Assembly (NCBI GenBank): GCA_038329645.1 | Contig: JBBQNG010000142.1 | Span: 1-11,489, forward strand | From: SZAS-79 sp038329645 | GTDB lineage: Bacteria > Pseudomonadota > Gammaproteobacteria > Burkholderiales > SG8-39 | Length of the DNA: 11,489 nt | Direction: 5' to 3' | Shown: piece by piece, positions 1-6,589 of the stretch | Layout: each line of letters begins with the position of its first letter | Numbering within the stretch: the first letter of the stretch is position 1 | Notes under the pieces: generated by a model | What the model was told of the DNA's origin: nothing | The model's input: the letters and a program-made list of their open reading frames with translations, nothing else | The model's database searches: none | Position numbers and translations under genes: made by a program

Positions 1-67
1 GCGTTACGGTTACAAGCGCATCTGCGTGCTCCTCCGGCGTGAGGGCTGGCACCAGATCAATTTGTAA
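1..67 (+). pseudogene. IS3-family transposase OrfB fragment, truncated at both ends
   Basis: Reading from base 2, the frame gives RYGYKRICVLLRREGWHQIN, then Leu and a TAA stop at 65-67. The YGY-(K/R)-R-I-x-V-x-L-R-R-E-G-W core is the conserved stretch of the helix-turn-helix part (HTH_21) of IS3-family OrfB. In intact relatives it is followed by a segment like HKRVYRLY and then the DDE catalytic domain. Here the homology ends after WHQIN and the frame stops two codons later, so the catalytic domain is missing. The left part lies outside the window. It differs in sequence from the second IS3 element at 975-1720 (RYGYRRIRVFLRREGFGMS), so it is a separate insertion. It is non-functional as it stands. 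Confidence 0.8.
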
Positions 68-74
68 AAGGAGG
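66..74 (+). promoter_or_regulatory. Strong Shine-Dalgarno for the 80-922 gene
   Basis: AAAAGGAGG lies five bases before the ATG at 80. It overlaps the TAA stop of the transposase fragment (65-67), so the IS remnant and the downstream gene are joined with no spare sequence. The match to the anti-Shine-Dalgarno is near perfect and supports the ATG at 80 as the start. Confidence 0.75.
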
Positions 75-79
75 ATCAC

Positions 80-922
80 ATGAAATCTTGTGTCGACTTG
101 ATCAACCAGAGAAGCAGCGAAAAAGTCCGACCGCTTGAGAAAATCGCAGCAGTCGTTTGCTGTCTGTTGATCCTATTTCAATGGCAATTTGCAGTGGCGG
201 CAAAGATTGCCGATACAGAACGACGGCCAAGCAACTACGTAGTCTGGGCGAGTGCTGACCAATCAATATGTGAATACGTGGCGAAAGTGGTAAATGCGCA
301 GCCCCGGCAAAGGGCAGTTGAAGCTTCCGAGCGCGATACGCCGGGTTTCGCGCACTGGATATCGGGCCCAGTCTTTAAAAGCGAAATTTCTGGATTGCCC
401 TACTACTATCCCCTGACGCACATTCGTGCGGATCTGGACGGAATCGGAAGCCCAAAATATGTGCTTCGCGTCAGGGGGCCGATCAACAGAGTAGAAACTG
501 ATTCTCTCTACGTTACAGAATTCCTGCCCGCCACGACTGCTGAGTTTGAATCTTTGATTCGCTCTCGACGATCGGATTTTAGCGCCTCTGACGACGGCCG
601 AATCGCCAGATTGAGAAAACTATATGGGGCTGAATGGGAAAGTTGGTATCCAGACGAGCAATCTTTGGTAACCGCGCTTCCCAATCAATCGCGTCCCTAT
701 TTTCTCGCGGAGAGTTCCTACAAGATTCTCGGCTTTAGTTCCGACCAGTTAGAACATGACTCCACGAAGATTCTTGTATTCACGCTCGACAACGACGGCG
801 CCCGAAAAGATGTCTGTATGTTGAGAAGAGTCTGTGGGTGTCATGATCGTTCGTGCATTGAGTCAATTCCAAAGAAGGATAGACCGAAGCTGACTCCATC
901 CAAAAAACTGTGCGAGAAATAG
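80..922 (+). CDS. Unrecognised secreted cysteine-containing protein (280 aa)
   Basis: I do not recognise a family. The N-terminus has a long basic n-region (residues 1-21), a hydrophobic core (about 22-39) and an AVA-A site near residue 40, so the protein is probably exported, or is anchored by that segment. The mature part has six cysteines: C64, and C246, C252, C254, C259 and C278 clustered at the C-terminus (CxCxxxxC at 252-259). The even number fits disulfide bonding in the periplasm or outside. Residues 117-130 (ADLDGIGSPKYVLR) and 236-246 (TLDNDGARKDV) each have an acidic D-x-D/N-G loop followed by a strand, which could be degenerate calcium-binding or beta-repeat loops; that is inference. 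Base composition is clearly less GC-rich than in the genes after 1900. With IS3 remnants on both sides, this suggests horizontally acquired cargo. Start chosen by the AAGGAGG five bases upstream. Confidence 0.75.
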   Translation: MKSCVDLINQRSSEKVRPLEKIAAVVCCLLILFQWQFAVAAKIADTERRPSNYVVWASADQSICEYVAKVVNAQPRQRAVEASERDTPGFAHWISGPVFKSEISGLPYYYPLTHIRADLDGIGSPKYVLRVRGPINRVETDSLYVTEFLPATTAEFESLIRSRRSDFSASDDGRIARLRKLYGAEWESWYPDEQSLVTALPNQSRPYFLAESSYKILGFSSDQLEHDSTKILVFTLDNDGARKDVCMLRRVCGCHDRSCIESIPKKDRPKLTPSKKLCEK

Positions 923-974
923 CTGGTTCGAAACATTCGCGTCGAAAAAGGGAATTTCAATGTTAACGAAGGGG

Positions 975-983
975 TGACCTGCC
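975..983 (+). repeat. Putative left terminal motif of the IS3 element
   Basis: TGACCTGCC begins here, about 70 bases before orfA, which is the usual place for the left end of an IS3-family element. The same nine bases recur in the same orientation at 1718-1726, where orfB is broken off. Confidence 0.5.
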
Positions 984-1043
984 TAGGTTCTTTGGACCAA
1001 ACGTAACTTGAGAGAACGGCTCCCGCAACCCAGCGAGGAGCCC

Positions 1044-1307
1044 ATGGAGAAGAGTCGATTTACCGAAGAGCAGATGGTGGCGATCCTGAGGGAGGCCGAC
1101 AAAGCGTCGGTTCCTGAGGTCGCCAGGAAGCACAAGGTCAGCGCGCAGGCCATCTACACCTGGAGGCGCCGTTTCGGCGAGTTGCAGCCTGCAGACGTGA
1201 AGCGGCTTCGCCAGCTCGAGATCGAGAACGCGAAGTTGAAGCGTCTCGTTGCCGAGCGCGATCTCGAAATCGACACCATGAAGGAAATCAACCGCCGAAA
1301 GTGGTGA
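1044..1307 (+). CDS. IS3-family transposase OrfA (87 aa)
   Basis: This is the DNA-binding subunit of an IS3-family transposase (HTH_Tnp_1 / transposase_8 type). MEKSRFTEEQMVAILREAD at the start is the classic opening of the family. A helix-turn-helix follows in residues about 19-42 (PEVARKHKVSAQAIYTWRRRFG). A leucine-zipper-like helix with the heptad-like spacing VKRLRQLEIENAKLKRL then runs to the KEINRRKW end. I choose the ATG at 1044 because it matches this canonical start and has GAGGAG just upstream; an in-frame upstream start at 1008 would add a non-conserved 12 residues. The stop (TGA, 1305-1307) overlaps the orfB start by seven bases in the -1 frame. AAAG at 1298-1301 could be the slippage site for an OrfAB fusion. 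OrfA itself looks intact. Confidence 0.85.
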   Translation: MEKSRFTEEQMVAILREADKASVPEVARKHKVSAQAIYTWRRRFGELQPADVKRLRQLEIENAKLKRLVAERDLEIDTMKEINRRKW

Positions 1308-1720
1308 GCTCGCAGGCGCGGCGCGAGCAGGTCGCGCTCGCGTGCGAGCGTGGCCTGTCGAAGCGACGCGCTTGCGAGCTGATCGAAATCGCCCGTTCGG
1401 GCCTGGGTTACGCGTCGGTACGCGCCGAGCGCGACCGGCCCACGCTCGAGGCCATGAAGCGACTATCGGAGCAGTACCCGCGCTACGGGTACCGCAGGAT
1501 CCGCGTGTTCTTGCGACGCGAAGGCTTTGGCATGAGCCGGCACCGGGCGCACCGTCTGTGGCGTCTGGCGGGACTGCAATTGCCCCGTAGACGCCCTCGC
1601 AGGCGGGTCGCCACCTCACGACCACGGCCGCTGCCCGCGTTTGGTCCGAACCATGTCTGGGCCTACGACTTCGTGTTCGACTCCAGCGCGAGCGGTCAGC
1701 AGATCAAGTGCCTGACCTGA
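1301..1720 (+). pseudogene. IS3-family transposase OrfB, 3'-truncated (139 codons)
   Basis: This is the N-terminal half of the IS3 catalytic subunit. It starts at GTG 1301, or is made as an OrfAB fusion by -1 frameshifting. The HTH_21 region is present (QYPRYGYRRIRVFLRREGF, residues 59-76), then a basic stretch (PRRRPRRR) and the start of the integrase (rve) domain, NHVWAYDFVFD (117-127). The likely first catalytic Asp is D123. The frame continues to GQQIKCLT and hits TGA at 1718-1720. In complete relatives this point leads into a segment like VVDEFTRE and then the second Asp and the Glu of the DDE triad, all absent here. The break coincides with the start of a second TGACCTGCC motif, so truncation by another element or by recombination is more likely than a point nonsense mutation. 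Confidence 0.85.
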
Positions 1721-1726
1721 CCTGCC
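1718..1726 (+). repeat. Second direct copy of the TGACCTGCC terminal motif
   Basis: TGACCTGCC here repeats the bases at 975-983 in the same orientation and is followed by CCCCATT, a C-rich extension that I associate with IS3-family left ends. It starts on the stop codon of the broken orfB and is preceded by another TGACC, giving TGACCTGACCTGCC. It may mark the end of a further element whose body is missing. Confidence 0.4.
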
Positions 1727-1940
1727 CCCCATTTGCCGTACCAAATTGAAATGGAAGTCCGTCAAATCACATGCATGAAAAAAAGCAGCTACAGCGGAAA
1801 GCCACTCATTTCAGGACATTTATTCCGAAAGTCCGCGCGGATATTGGCTCTCCGGGAAAAAATTGATCCGTACCGGTACACTCAGCCCCCCGGAGCCCGA
1901 TCCCGCGAGGAGCGCCACGAGGCGCGCGAACTCATCCGGC
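1727..1940. other. Gene-free junction between IS remnant and liv operon
   Basis: About 210 bases without a convincing gene. The first part (to about 1870) is AT-richer, like the cargo region, and contains a run of A's near 1779; the rest is GC-rich like the chromosome. A short plus-strand frame through it (1733-2029) has no recognisable similarity and runs into livF in antisense. A 10-base palindrome, GTACCGGTAC, lies at 1870-1879, and just beyond it on the minus strand is a T6 run. Together they might form a weak terminator for the liv operon, but the palindrome is short and the case is poor. The likely boundary between foreign DNA and the resident chromosome is around 1870. Confidence 0.5.
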
Positions 1941-2642
1941 TCATACCGACAAATACTGCTCCCGCACCGCGTCGTTTGCCGCAAGCTCCGCCATCGTGCC
2001 CCCGAACCGGATCTGTCCCGTCTCGATGATATAGGCGCGATCGGCCACCAGCTGCGCGAAATGCAGGTTCTGCTCCGACAACAGGACGGACAGACCTTCG
2101 CGCTTCAAGTCCCCGATCGTTCCCGCCATCTGCTCGACGATGAGCGGCGAGAGGCCCTCCGACGGCTCATCGAGGAGCACCGCCAGCGGATTGCCCATCA
2201 GCGTGCGCGCGATGGTGAGCATCTGCTGCTCGCCTCCGGACATACGCCCCCCGGGACGGTCCTTCATTCGTCCGAGGTTCGGGAACAGCTCGTAGAGCCG
2301 CTGCGGCGTCCAGTAAGGAGCGCCGTCGCGTTTGTCCTGCCGCCCGACCTCGAGGTTCTCGGTCACGCTGAGGTCGGCGAAGATGCGCCGGTCCTCCGGG
2401 ACGTAACCCAACCCGAGGCGCGCGATCTGGAAAGGCTGCAGGGGATCGATGCGGGTGCCGCGGAACAGGATTTCGCCGGCCAGCGGCCGCAGGAGGCCCA
2501 TCGTCGCCTTGAGCGTGGTGGATTTTCCCGCGCCGTTGCGCCCGAGGAGGACCACCACTTCCCCCGCGTTTGCCTCGAGCGCGACATCGAACAGGATGTG
2601 CGCCTGGCCATAAGCCGCGTTCAACCCCCGGATCTCAAGCAT
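1941..2642 (-). CDS. livF: HAAT-family ABC importer ATP-binding protein, LivF type (233 aa)
   Basis: This is one of two cytoplasmic ATPases that power the importer encoded upstream. Visible motifs are Walker A GRNGAGKST (34-42), ABC signature MSGGEQQ (134-140) and Walker B AVLLDEP (154-160), with D158 and the catalytic E159. The switch position is Gln (SEQN, Q191) instead of His, as is usual in LivF. The sequence GYVPEDRRIFADLSVTENLEVG (79-100) is typical of the LivF branch (usually VPExRxIFxxLTVxENL). Length matches the family (about 230-240). The ATG at 2642 overlaps the end of livG by eight bases, so translation is probably coupled. It is the last gene of the operon; downstream lies the junction with IS debris. 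The transported substrate cannot be read from this subunit. Confidence 0.92.
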   Translation of the reverse strand: MLEIRGLNAAYGQAHILFDVALEANAGEVVVLLGRNGAGKSTTLKATMGLLRPLAGEILFRGTRIDPLQPFQIARLGLGYVPEDRRIFADLSVTENLEVGRQDKRDGAPYWTPQRLYELFPNLGRMKDRPGGRMSGGEQQMLTIARTLMGNPLAVLLDEPSEGLSPLIVEQMAGTIGDLKREGLSVLLSEQNLHFAQLVADRAYIIETGQIRFGGTMAELAANDAVREQYLSV

Positions 2643-3399
2643 GGGCCGCCCCGAATGTGCTGCCGGTGCCGAGGTAGACCTCGCGCACTTTGGGATGGGC
2701 GCGCACCTCGTCTGGCCTGCCTTCGGCGATCAGTTCGCCCTCGGCCAGTACGATGACGCGGTCGGCGTGAGCAAACACGACGTCCATGTCGTGCTCGGTG
2801 AAGAGGACCGCGATGTTCGAATCGCGCGCGAGGTCGGCGGCGAGCTGCATGAGGTCGTTCCTCTCGCGCGGCGCCATGCCCGCGGTCGGTTCGTCCATCA
2901 GGAGCAGGCGCGGCTGGTTGGCGAGCGCGACCGCGAGCTCGACGCGTTTGAGGTCGCCGTAGGCAAGCACCGCGCAGCTGCGGCTGGCTTGCGCAGCCAT
3001 GCCGACCCTGTGCAGCAGTGCATCGGCCTCAGCGACCAAAGCGCGTGTCGCAACCGAAATGAGCGATCCGAGGCGCTTGTGGAAGGAGAGCAGGGCCATC
3101 TGCACGTTTTCGCGCACCGTCATCGAGCTGAAGGTGGCGGTGACCTGGAAGGTGCGGCCCACGCCCAGCCGCCAGATGTGGCGCGGCTTGAGGCCGGACA
3201 GCGTGCGGCCCTCGAACTCGACCGTGCCGCTGTCGGGGGCGATCTGTCCGTTGAGCATGTTGAAGCATGTGGTCTTGCCCGCGCCGTTCGGCCCGATGAG
3301 CGCGAGCAGCTCGCCGGCGTTTACGCTGAAGGACACGTTCGAGACCGCCTGCACGCCGCCGTACGCTTTGGACAGGCCGCGCACTTCGAGCACGCTCAT
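2635..3399 (-). CDS. livG: HAAT-family ABC importer ATP-binding protein, LivG type (254 aa)
   Basis: This is the second ATPase of the importer. Walker A is GPNGAGKTT (36-44). The signature is the LivG variant LAYGDLKRVE (146-155, usually LSYGxQRRLE), Walker B is LLLMDEP (165-171) with E170, and the switch His is H203 in TEHDMD. GRTFQ (81-85) is the Q-loop region. The C-terminal tail with LGEGS-like character (YLGTGS, 242-247) is the LivG-specific extension. The open frame extends upstream to 3519, but I start at ATG 3399: it begins with the conserved MSVLEVRGLSKAYGG, has AGGTG upstream, and its first bases overlap the permease stop as ATGA. The extra 40 residues upstream overlap the permease gene and are not conserved in character. 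Confidence 0.92.
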   Translation of the reverse strand: MSVLEVRGLSKAYGGVQAVSNVSFSVNAGELLALIGPNGAGKTTCFNMLNGQIAPDSGTVEFEGRTLSGLKPRHIWRLGVGRTFQVTATFSSMTVRENVQMALLSFHKRLGSLISVATRALVAEADALLHRVGMAAQASRSCAVLAYGDLKRVELAVALANQPRLLLMDEPTAGMAPRERNDLMQLAADLARDSNIAVLFTEHDMDVVFAHADRVIVLAEGELIAEGRPDEVRAHPKVREVYLGTGSTFGAAHA

Positions 3400-5291
3400 G
3401 CCGGCACCTGCGCCGCCTTCGGCTTGCGCGAGGCGAACAATCCGCCAATGGTCCCGGCGATGCCGTGCGGGAACGCGAGCACCAGCACTAGGATCACTGC
3501 GCCCAGTACCGCCCGCCAATAGTCAATCTCGCGGGCCACGGCGTCCTGCAGCCAGGTGAAGATCACGGCGCCCCAGACCGGGCCCGTGAGGTTCTGGATC
3601 CCGCCCAGCAGCACCATCACAAGGCCATCGACCGAACGCGGCACCGCCATCGATTCGGGCGATATCGAGCCTTTTGAAAACGCGTAGAGCGAACCGGCCC
3701 CGCCGGCCGCGAGCCCGGCGAGGATGAAGGCGCCCCACTGGCGTGCGTCGACGTCGATGCCGATCGCGTCGGCACGCAGGGGCGAATCGCGCCCCGCCCG
3801 CAGTGCGTACCCGAAGGGCGAGTAGAGGATGCGCCACAGCGCGAAGATGCCCAACGCGCAGCCGGCGAGCGTCAGGTAGTAGTACGCCTTCTTCGATGCC
3901 AGCCACGCTGCCGGCCAGATGCCGATGAGGCCGTTCGACCCTCCGGTGAGCGCGTCCCATTGGAATACGATCGACCACGCGATCTGCGCGAAGGCGAGGG
4001 TGAGCATGGCAAGGTAAACGCCCGACAAGCGGACGCAGAACCAGCCGAACACGACTGCCCCGAGTCCAGCCAGCAGCGGACCGGCTAGGAGCGCCGCCTC
4101 CATGGCCGAGCCAGCCTTGACCATCAGCCCGGCCCCATAAGCACCGAGCCCGAAATAGGCCGCGTGGCCGAACGAATGCATGCCGCCCGGCCCCATGATG
4201 AAGTGCAGGCTGACCGCGAAGAGTGCGAACACCATGATGTCGATGAGCAGGACGAGCGCATAGCCCGAGAAGAAGACCGGTACCAGCGCGAGCGCGGCGA
4301 TCGTCGCCAGCATTGCGCGGATCACCGCTGCGGAGGGCAGGGCCAGCGGCGCTTCGGCCGGCCCGGCGCTGCGCGGCACGGGCTGTTGGCGCCCCAGCAG
4401 GCCCCAGGGACGCAGGACCAGCACCACCGCCATCACGATGAACTCCACCACCAGGGTCAGCTTGGAGAAGGAGAACACGTGCCCCATCCACGTGACGTCG
4501 CCGATGCCGATGCAGAACGATTTGATCTCGGCTATGAGCAGCGCGGCGAGGAAGGCGCCGCCGATGGATCCCAGCCCGCCAACGACGACGACGACGAACG
4601 CATCCGAGATCACCGACAGGTCCATGAAGAGGTTGGCGGGCTCGCGCGGGATCTGCACGGCGCCGCCCAGCCCCGCAAGCAGCGAGCCCAGCGCGAACAC
4701 GCTTGTAAAGAGCCATTTCTGGTTCACGCCGAGCGCACCGGCCATCTCGCGGTCCTCGGTCGCCGCGCGCACCAGCGTGCCCCAGCGGGTCCGGGTGAGG
4801 ATCGCCCAGAGCACGCCGAGCACCAGCGGCCCGAGCACGATCAGGAACAGGTCGTACTCGGGGAACTGCCTGCCGGCGATGCTGACCGCGGCATCCAGAC
4901 CCGGAGCGCGCGGGCCCAGCAGGTCTTCCGGACCCCACGCCCAGAGCGTGAAATCCTTGACGATCAGCACCAGCGCGAAAGTCGCCAGCAGCTGCAGGAG
5001 CTCGGGCGCGCTGTAGATCCGCCGCAACAGGAAAATCTCGACCAGCGCCCCGAACGCCGCGACGACGAGCCCCGCGAGGACAACCCCGCCCCAGAAGCCC
5101 AGCGGCCCGCGCCCGAAATATTCGACCAGGCTGTAGGCGACATACGTGCCCAGCATGTAGAGAGAGCCGTGCGCGAAGTTGACGATGCGCGTCACGCCGA
5201 AAATCAGCGACAGTCCCGCAGCCACGAGGAACAGCGAGCTCGCGCTGGCAAGGCCGTTGAGGAACTGGATGAGTACGGAAGAAGCGCTCAT
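3396..5291 (-). CDS. livHM: Fused LivH-LivM permease of HAAT-family ABC importer (631 aa)
   Basis: Both inner-membrane halves of a branched-chain amino acid-type importer are joined in one chain. Residues 1 to about 300 are LivH: FLNGLASASSLFLVAAGLSLIFGVTRIVNFAHG opens the first membrane segments, and the ATPase-contact loop is TEDREMAGALGVN (178-190). A polar linker (about 301-322, QQPVPRSAGPAEAP) leads to LivM from about 325: GPGGMHSFGHAAYFGLGAYG (367-386) is its hallmark, and the second contact loop is RAGRDSPLRADAIGID (498-513). In most operons these are two genes of about 290 and 330-420 residues. The frame is open throughout, so the fusion is real in this sequence. The start at ATG 5291 fits the LivH consensus, but no Shine-Dalgarno is visible; the bases before the ATG are TTTTTT, preceded by a strong hairpin. 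The stop overlaps livG as ATGA. Confidence 0.92.
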   Translation of the reverse strand: MSASSVLIQFLNGLASASSLFLVAAGLSLIFGVTRIVNFAHGSLYMLGTYVAYSLVEYFGRGPLGFWGGVVLAGLVVAAFGALVEIFLLRRIYSAPELLQLLATFALVLIVKDFTLWAWGPEDLLGPRAPGLDAAVSIAGRQFPEYDLFLIVLGPLVLGVLWAILTRTRWGTLVRAATEDREMAGALGVNQKWLFTSVFALGSLLAGLGGAVQIPREPANLFMDLSVISDAFVVVVVGGLGSIGGAFLAALLIAEIKSFCIGIGDVTWMGHVFSFSKLTLVVEFIVMAVVLVLRPWGLLGRQQPVPRSAGPAEAPLALPSAAVIRAMLATIAALALVPVFFSGYALVLLIDIMVFALFAVSLHFIMGPGGMHSFGHAAYFGLGAYGAGLMVKAGSAMEAALLAGPLLAGLGAVVFGWFCVRLSGVYLAMLTLAFAQIAWSIVFQWDALTGGSNGLIGIWPAAWLASKKAYYYLTLAGCALGIFALWRILYSPFGYALRAGRDSPLRADAIGIDVDARQWGAFILAGLAAGGAGSLYAFSKGSISPESMAVPRSVDGLVMVLLGGIQNLTGPVWGAVIFTWLQDAVAREIDYWRAVLGAVILVLVLAFPHGIAGTIGGLFASRKPKAAQVPA

Positions 5292-5340
5292 AAAAAATCA
5301 GGGACAGACCACGTTTATCGAAAACGTGGTCTGTCCCTGA
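5292..5340 (-). repeat. Perfect 19-bp inverted repeat with T-run, REP-like or terminator-like, between binding protein and permease genes
   Basis: The arms TCAGGGACAGACCACGTTT (5298-5316) and its exact reverse complement (5322-5340) enclose a five-base loop, ATCGA. On the minus strand, the operon's sense strand, the stem is followed directly by TTTTTT (5297-5292) and then the permease ATG. That is the shape of an intrinsic terminator, and also of a transposase-associated palindromic (REP) unit. I recall GGGACAGACCACG palindromes near REP-associated transposases in GC-rich proteobacteria, but cannot confirm this here. No other copy is seen in the window. Possible roles are partial termination, protection of the upstream mRNA end, or masking of translation initiation. 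Confidence 0.85.
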
Positions 5341-5361
5341 ATTCGGGCTTGCCTGTTCGCG

Positions 5362-6558
5362 TTAATCTTTTCTCATGGCCCTGACTTCCTCGAAAGGCGG
5401 CAAGAACAGCGCGCCGTCGGAGAAATGCCAGTTGACCATCACGCCCTTGCCGTTCTTTTTGGCGAGCTGGCCGACATAGGCGCCCATGGTGGACTGCCCG
5501 TCGATGGGGCGGTAGACGATGGGGCCGATGGGGGTTTCCATCTCCAGACCCTTGAGCGCGGCGATCAGCTTCTCGGTGTCGACCGAGCCGGCTTTTTTGA
5601 TCGCATTGGCCACCGTATACATGGTGGAGTAGCCCACGATCGAGCCCAGGCGCGGGTAGTCCTTGAACTTCGCCTGGTATGCGGCAAGGAATTTCTGGTG
5701 AGCGGGGGTCTTGATCTCGTTCCAAGGGTAGCCGGTAACGTACCAGCCTTCGGGCGTCTCGTCCTTGAGCGGGTCGAGGTATTCGGGCTCGCCTGCCAGC
5801 AGGTTGAACACCACGGTGTTCTTGAACAGGCCGCGTGTGTTGCCCTCGCGCACGAATTTCTGCAGGTCGGGCCCGAACAGCGAGGAGAAGATCGCGTCCG
5901 GCTTGGCGTCGATAAGGGCCTGCACCACGGCGCCCGCGTCGATCTTGCCCAGGGGCGGCGCCTGCTCGGTCACAAATTGCACGCCGGGCTGTTTCTGCTG
6001 CAGGAGCTTCTTGAACCACAGGGTGGCCGACTGGCCGTACTCGTAGTTGGGGTAGACGATCGCCCATTTCTGTTTTTTGAGCTTGGCCGCATCCGGGATG
6101 AGCATCGCGGTCTGCATGTAGGTCGAGGGTCGCAGCCGGAACGTGTAGCGGTTGCCGTTCTCCCACACGATCTTGTCGGTCAGCGGCTCGGCGGCAACGA
6201 ACACGACTTTGCGCTGGGCGGCGAGGTTGCTCACCGCCAGGCCGATGTTTGAGGGGAAGGTGCCCATGAGGAGGCTCACCTGCTCGCGCGTGATGAGCTC
6301 TTCGGCCACCCGGACTGCGTCGCCCGTGTTGCCGTTGTCGTCGCGGGAAATCACCTCGATCTTGCGGCCCAGGACCCCGCCGGACTTGTTGATCTCCTCC
6401 AGCGCCAGCTCCCAGCCTTTTTTGTAGGGGTCGAGGAAGGCGGTGAAGACCTTGTAGCTGTTGAGCTCGCCGACCTTGATCGGCTGGGCCTGGGCGCCTG
6501 CACCGAATAGGACAAGCGCAGCGCCGAGCGCCACGACCGGAAAACGCAAACGCTTCAT
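5362..6558 (-). CDS. livK: Periplasmic substrate-binding protein of HAAT-family importer, LivK/Peripla_BP_6 type (398 aa)
   Basis: This is the solute-binding component that delivers ligand to the LivHM-LivGF complex. A Sec signal peptide is clear: MKRLR, a hydrophobic core, and AQA-Q cleavage after residue 24. The mature protein begins PIKVGELNSYKVFTAFLDPYKKGWELALEEIN, and GGVLGRKIEVISRDDNGN follows; this is the classic type I periplasmic-binding (leucine/Ile/Val-binding, Peripla_BP_6) opening. Length is usual for the family (370-420). The start at ATG 6558 has AGGGAGAAG a few bases upstream. Its gene is separated from the thioredoxin-like gene by 31 bases and from the permease gene by a 70-base gap that holds the inverted repeat. 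Ligand is unknown: members bind branched-chain amino acids, amides, urea or aromatic acids. I use livK as a family label, not a statement of ligand. Confidence 0.9.
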   Translation of the reverse strand: MKRLRFPVVALGAALVLFGAGAQAQPIKVGELNSYKVFTAFLDPYKKGWELALEEINKSGGVLGRKIEVISRDDNGNTGDAVRVAEELITREQVSLLMGTFPSNIGLAVSNLAAQRKVVFVAAEPLTDKIVWENGNRYTFRLRPSTYMQTAMLIPDAAKLKKQKWAIVYPNYEYGQSATLWFKKLLQQKQPGVQFVTEQAPPLGKIDAGAVVQALIDAKPDAIFSSLFGPDLQKFVREGNTRGLFKNTVVFNLLAGEPEYLDPLKDETPEGWYVTGYPWNEIKTPAHQKFLAAYQAKFKDYPRLGSIVGYSTMYTVANAIKKAGSVDTEKLIAALKGLEMETPIGPIVYRPIDGQSTMGAYVGQLAKKNGKGVMVNWHFSDGALFLPPFEEVRAMRKD

Positions 6559-6589
6559 TTTCTTCTCCCTCTGTGTTGTTGCAGCGATG

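Larger units (their letters stand above)
975..1720 (+). mobile_element. Truncated IS3-family insertion sequence
   Basis: The element carries the two-ORF layout of IS3-family elements: orfA at 1044-1307 and orfB from 1301 in the -1 frame. Its likely left end is TGACCTGCC at 975, about 70 bases before orfA. OrfB stops after 139 codons, where about 275-290 are usual, and no inverse copy of the end (GGCAGGTCA) follows, so the right half is gone. Protein style, with an OrfA of about 87 residues and the YDFVFD motif in OrfB, resembles the IS407-type group; that subgroup call is from memory. It can be mobile only if a helper transposase and a right end are supplied, so it is probably dead. Confidence 0.8.

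Noticed and set aside
923..974. Possible terminator after the 80-922 gene (TTCGA ... TCGAA)
   Set aside because: The stem is only five base pairs and is not followed by a T-run on the plus strand.
963..1625. 220-codon minus-strand frame opposite the IS3 genes
   Set aside because: OrfA and OrfB on the plus strand match IS3 transposases; the reverse frame has no family features.
1853..1879. GTACCGGTAC palindrome with a nearby T-run as a liv operon terminator
   Set aside because: The self-complementary stretch is too short for a stem with a loop, and it does not abut the T-run. Not strong enough to list as a terminator.
3400..3519. N-terminal extension of LivG by 40 residues
   Set aside because: It overlaps the permease coding end, is not LivG-like, and ATG 3399 forms a standard ATGA overlap with a conserved protein start.
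1863..3559. Several plus-strand frames of about 190-300 codons opposite livF and livG
   Set aside because: All are antisense to ATPases with intact Walker and signature motifs, and none has recognisable domains.
4164..5384. 406-codon plus-strand frame opposite livHM
   Set aside because: It is antisense to an unmistakable permease. The product is highly charged and low in complexity (many E, H, Q, R), as expected from the complement of membrane-protein codons.
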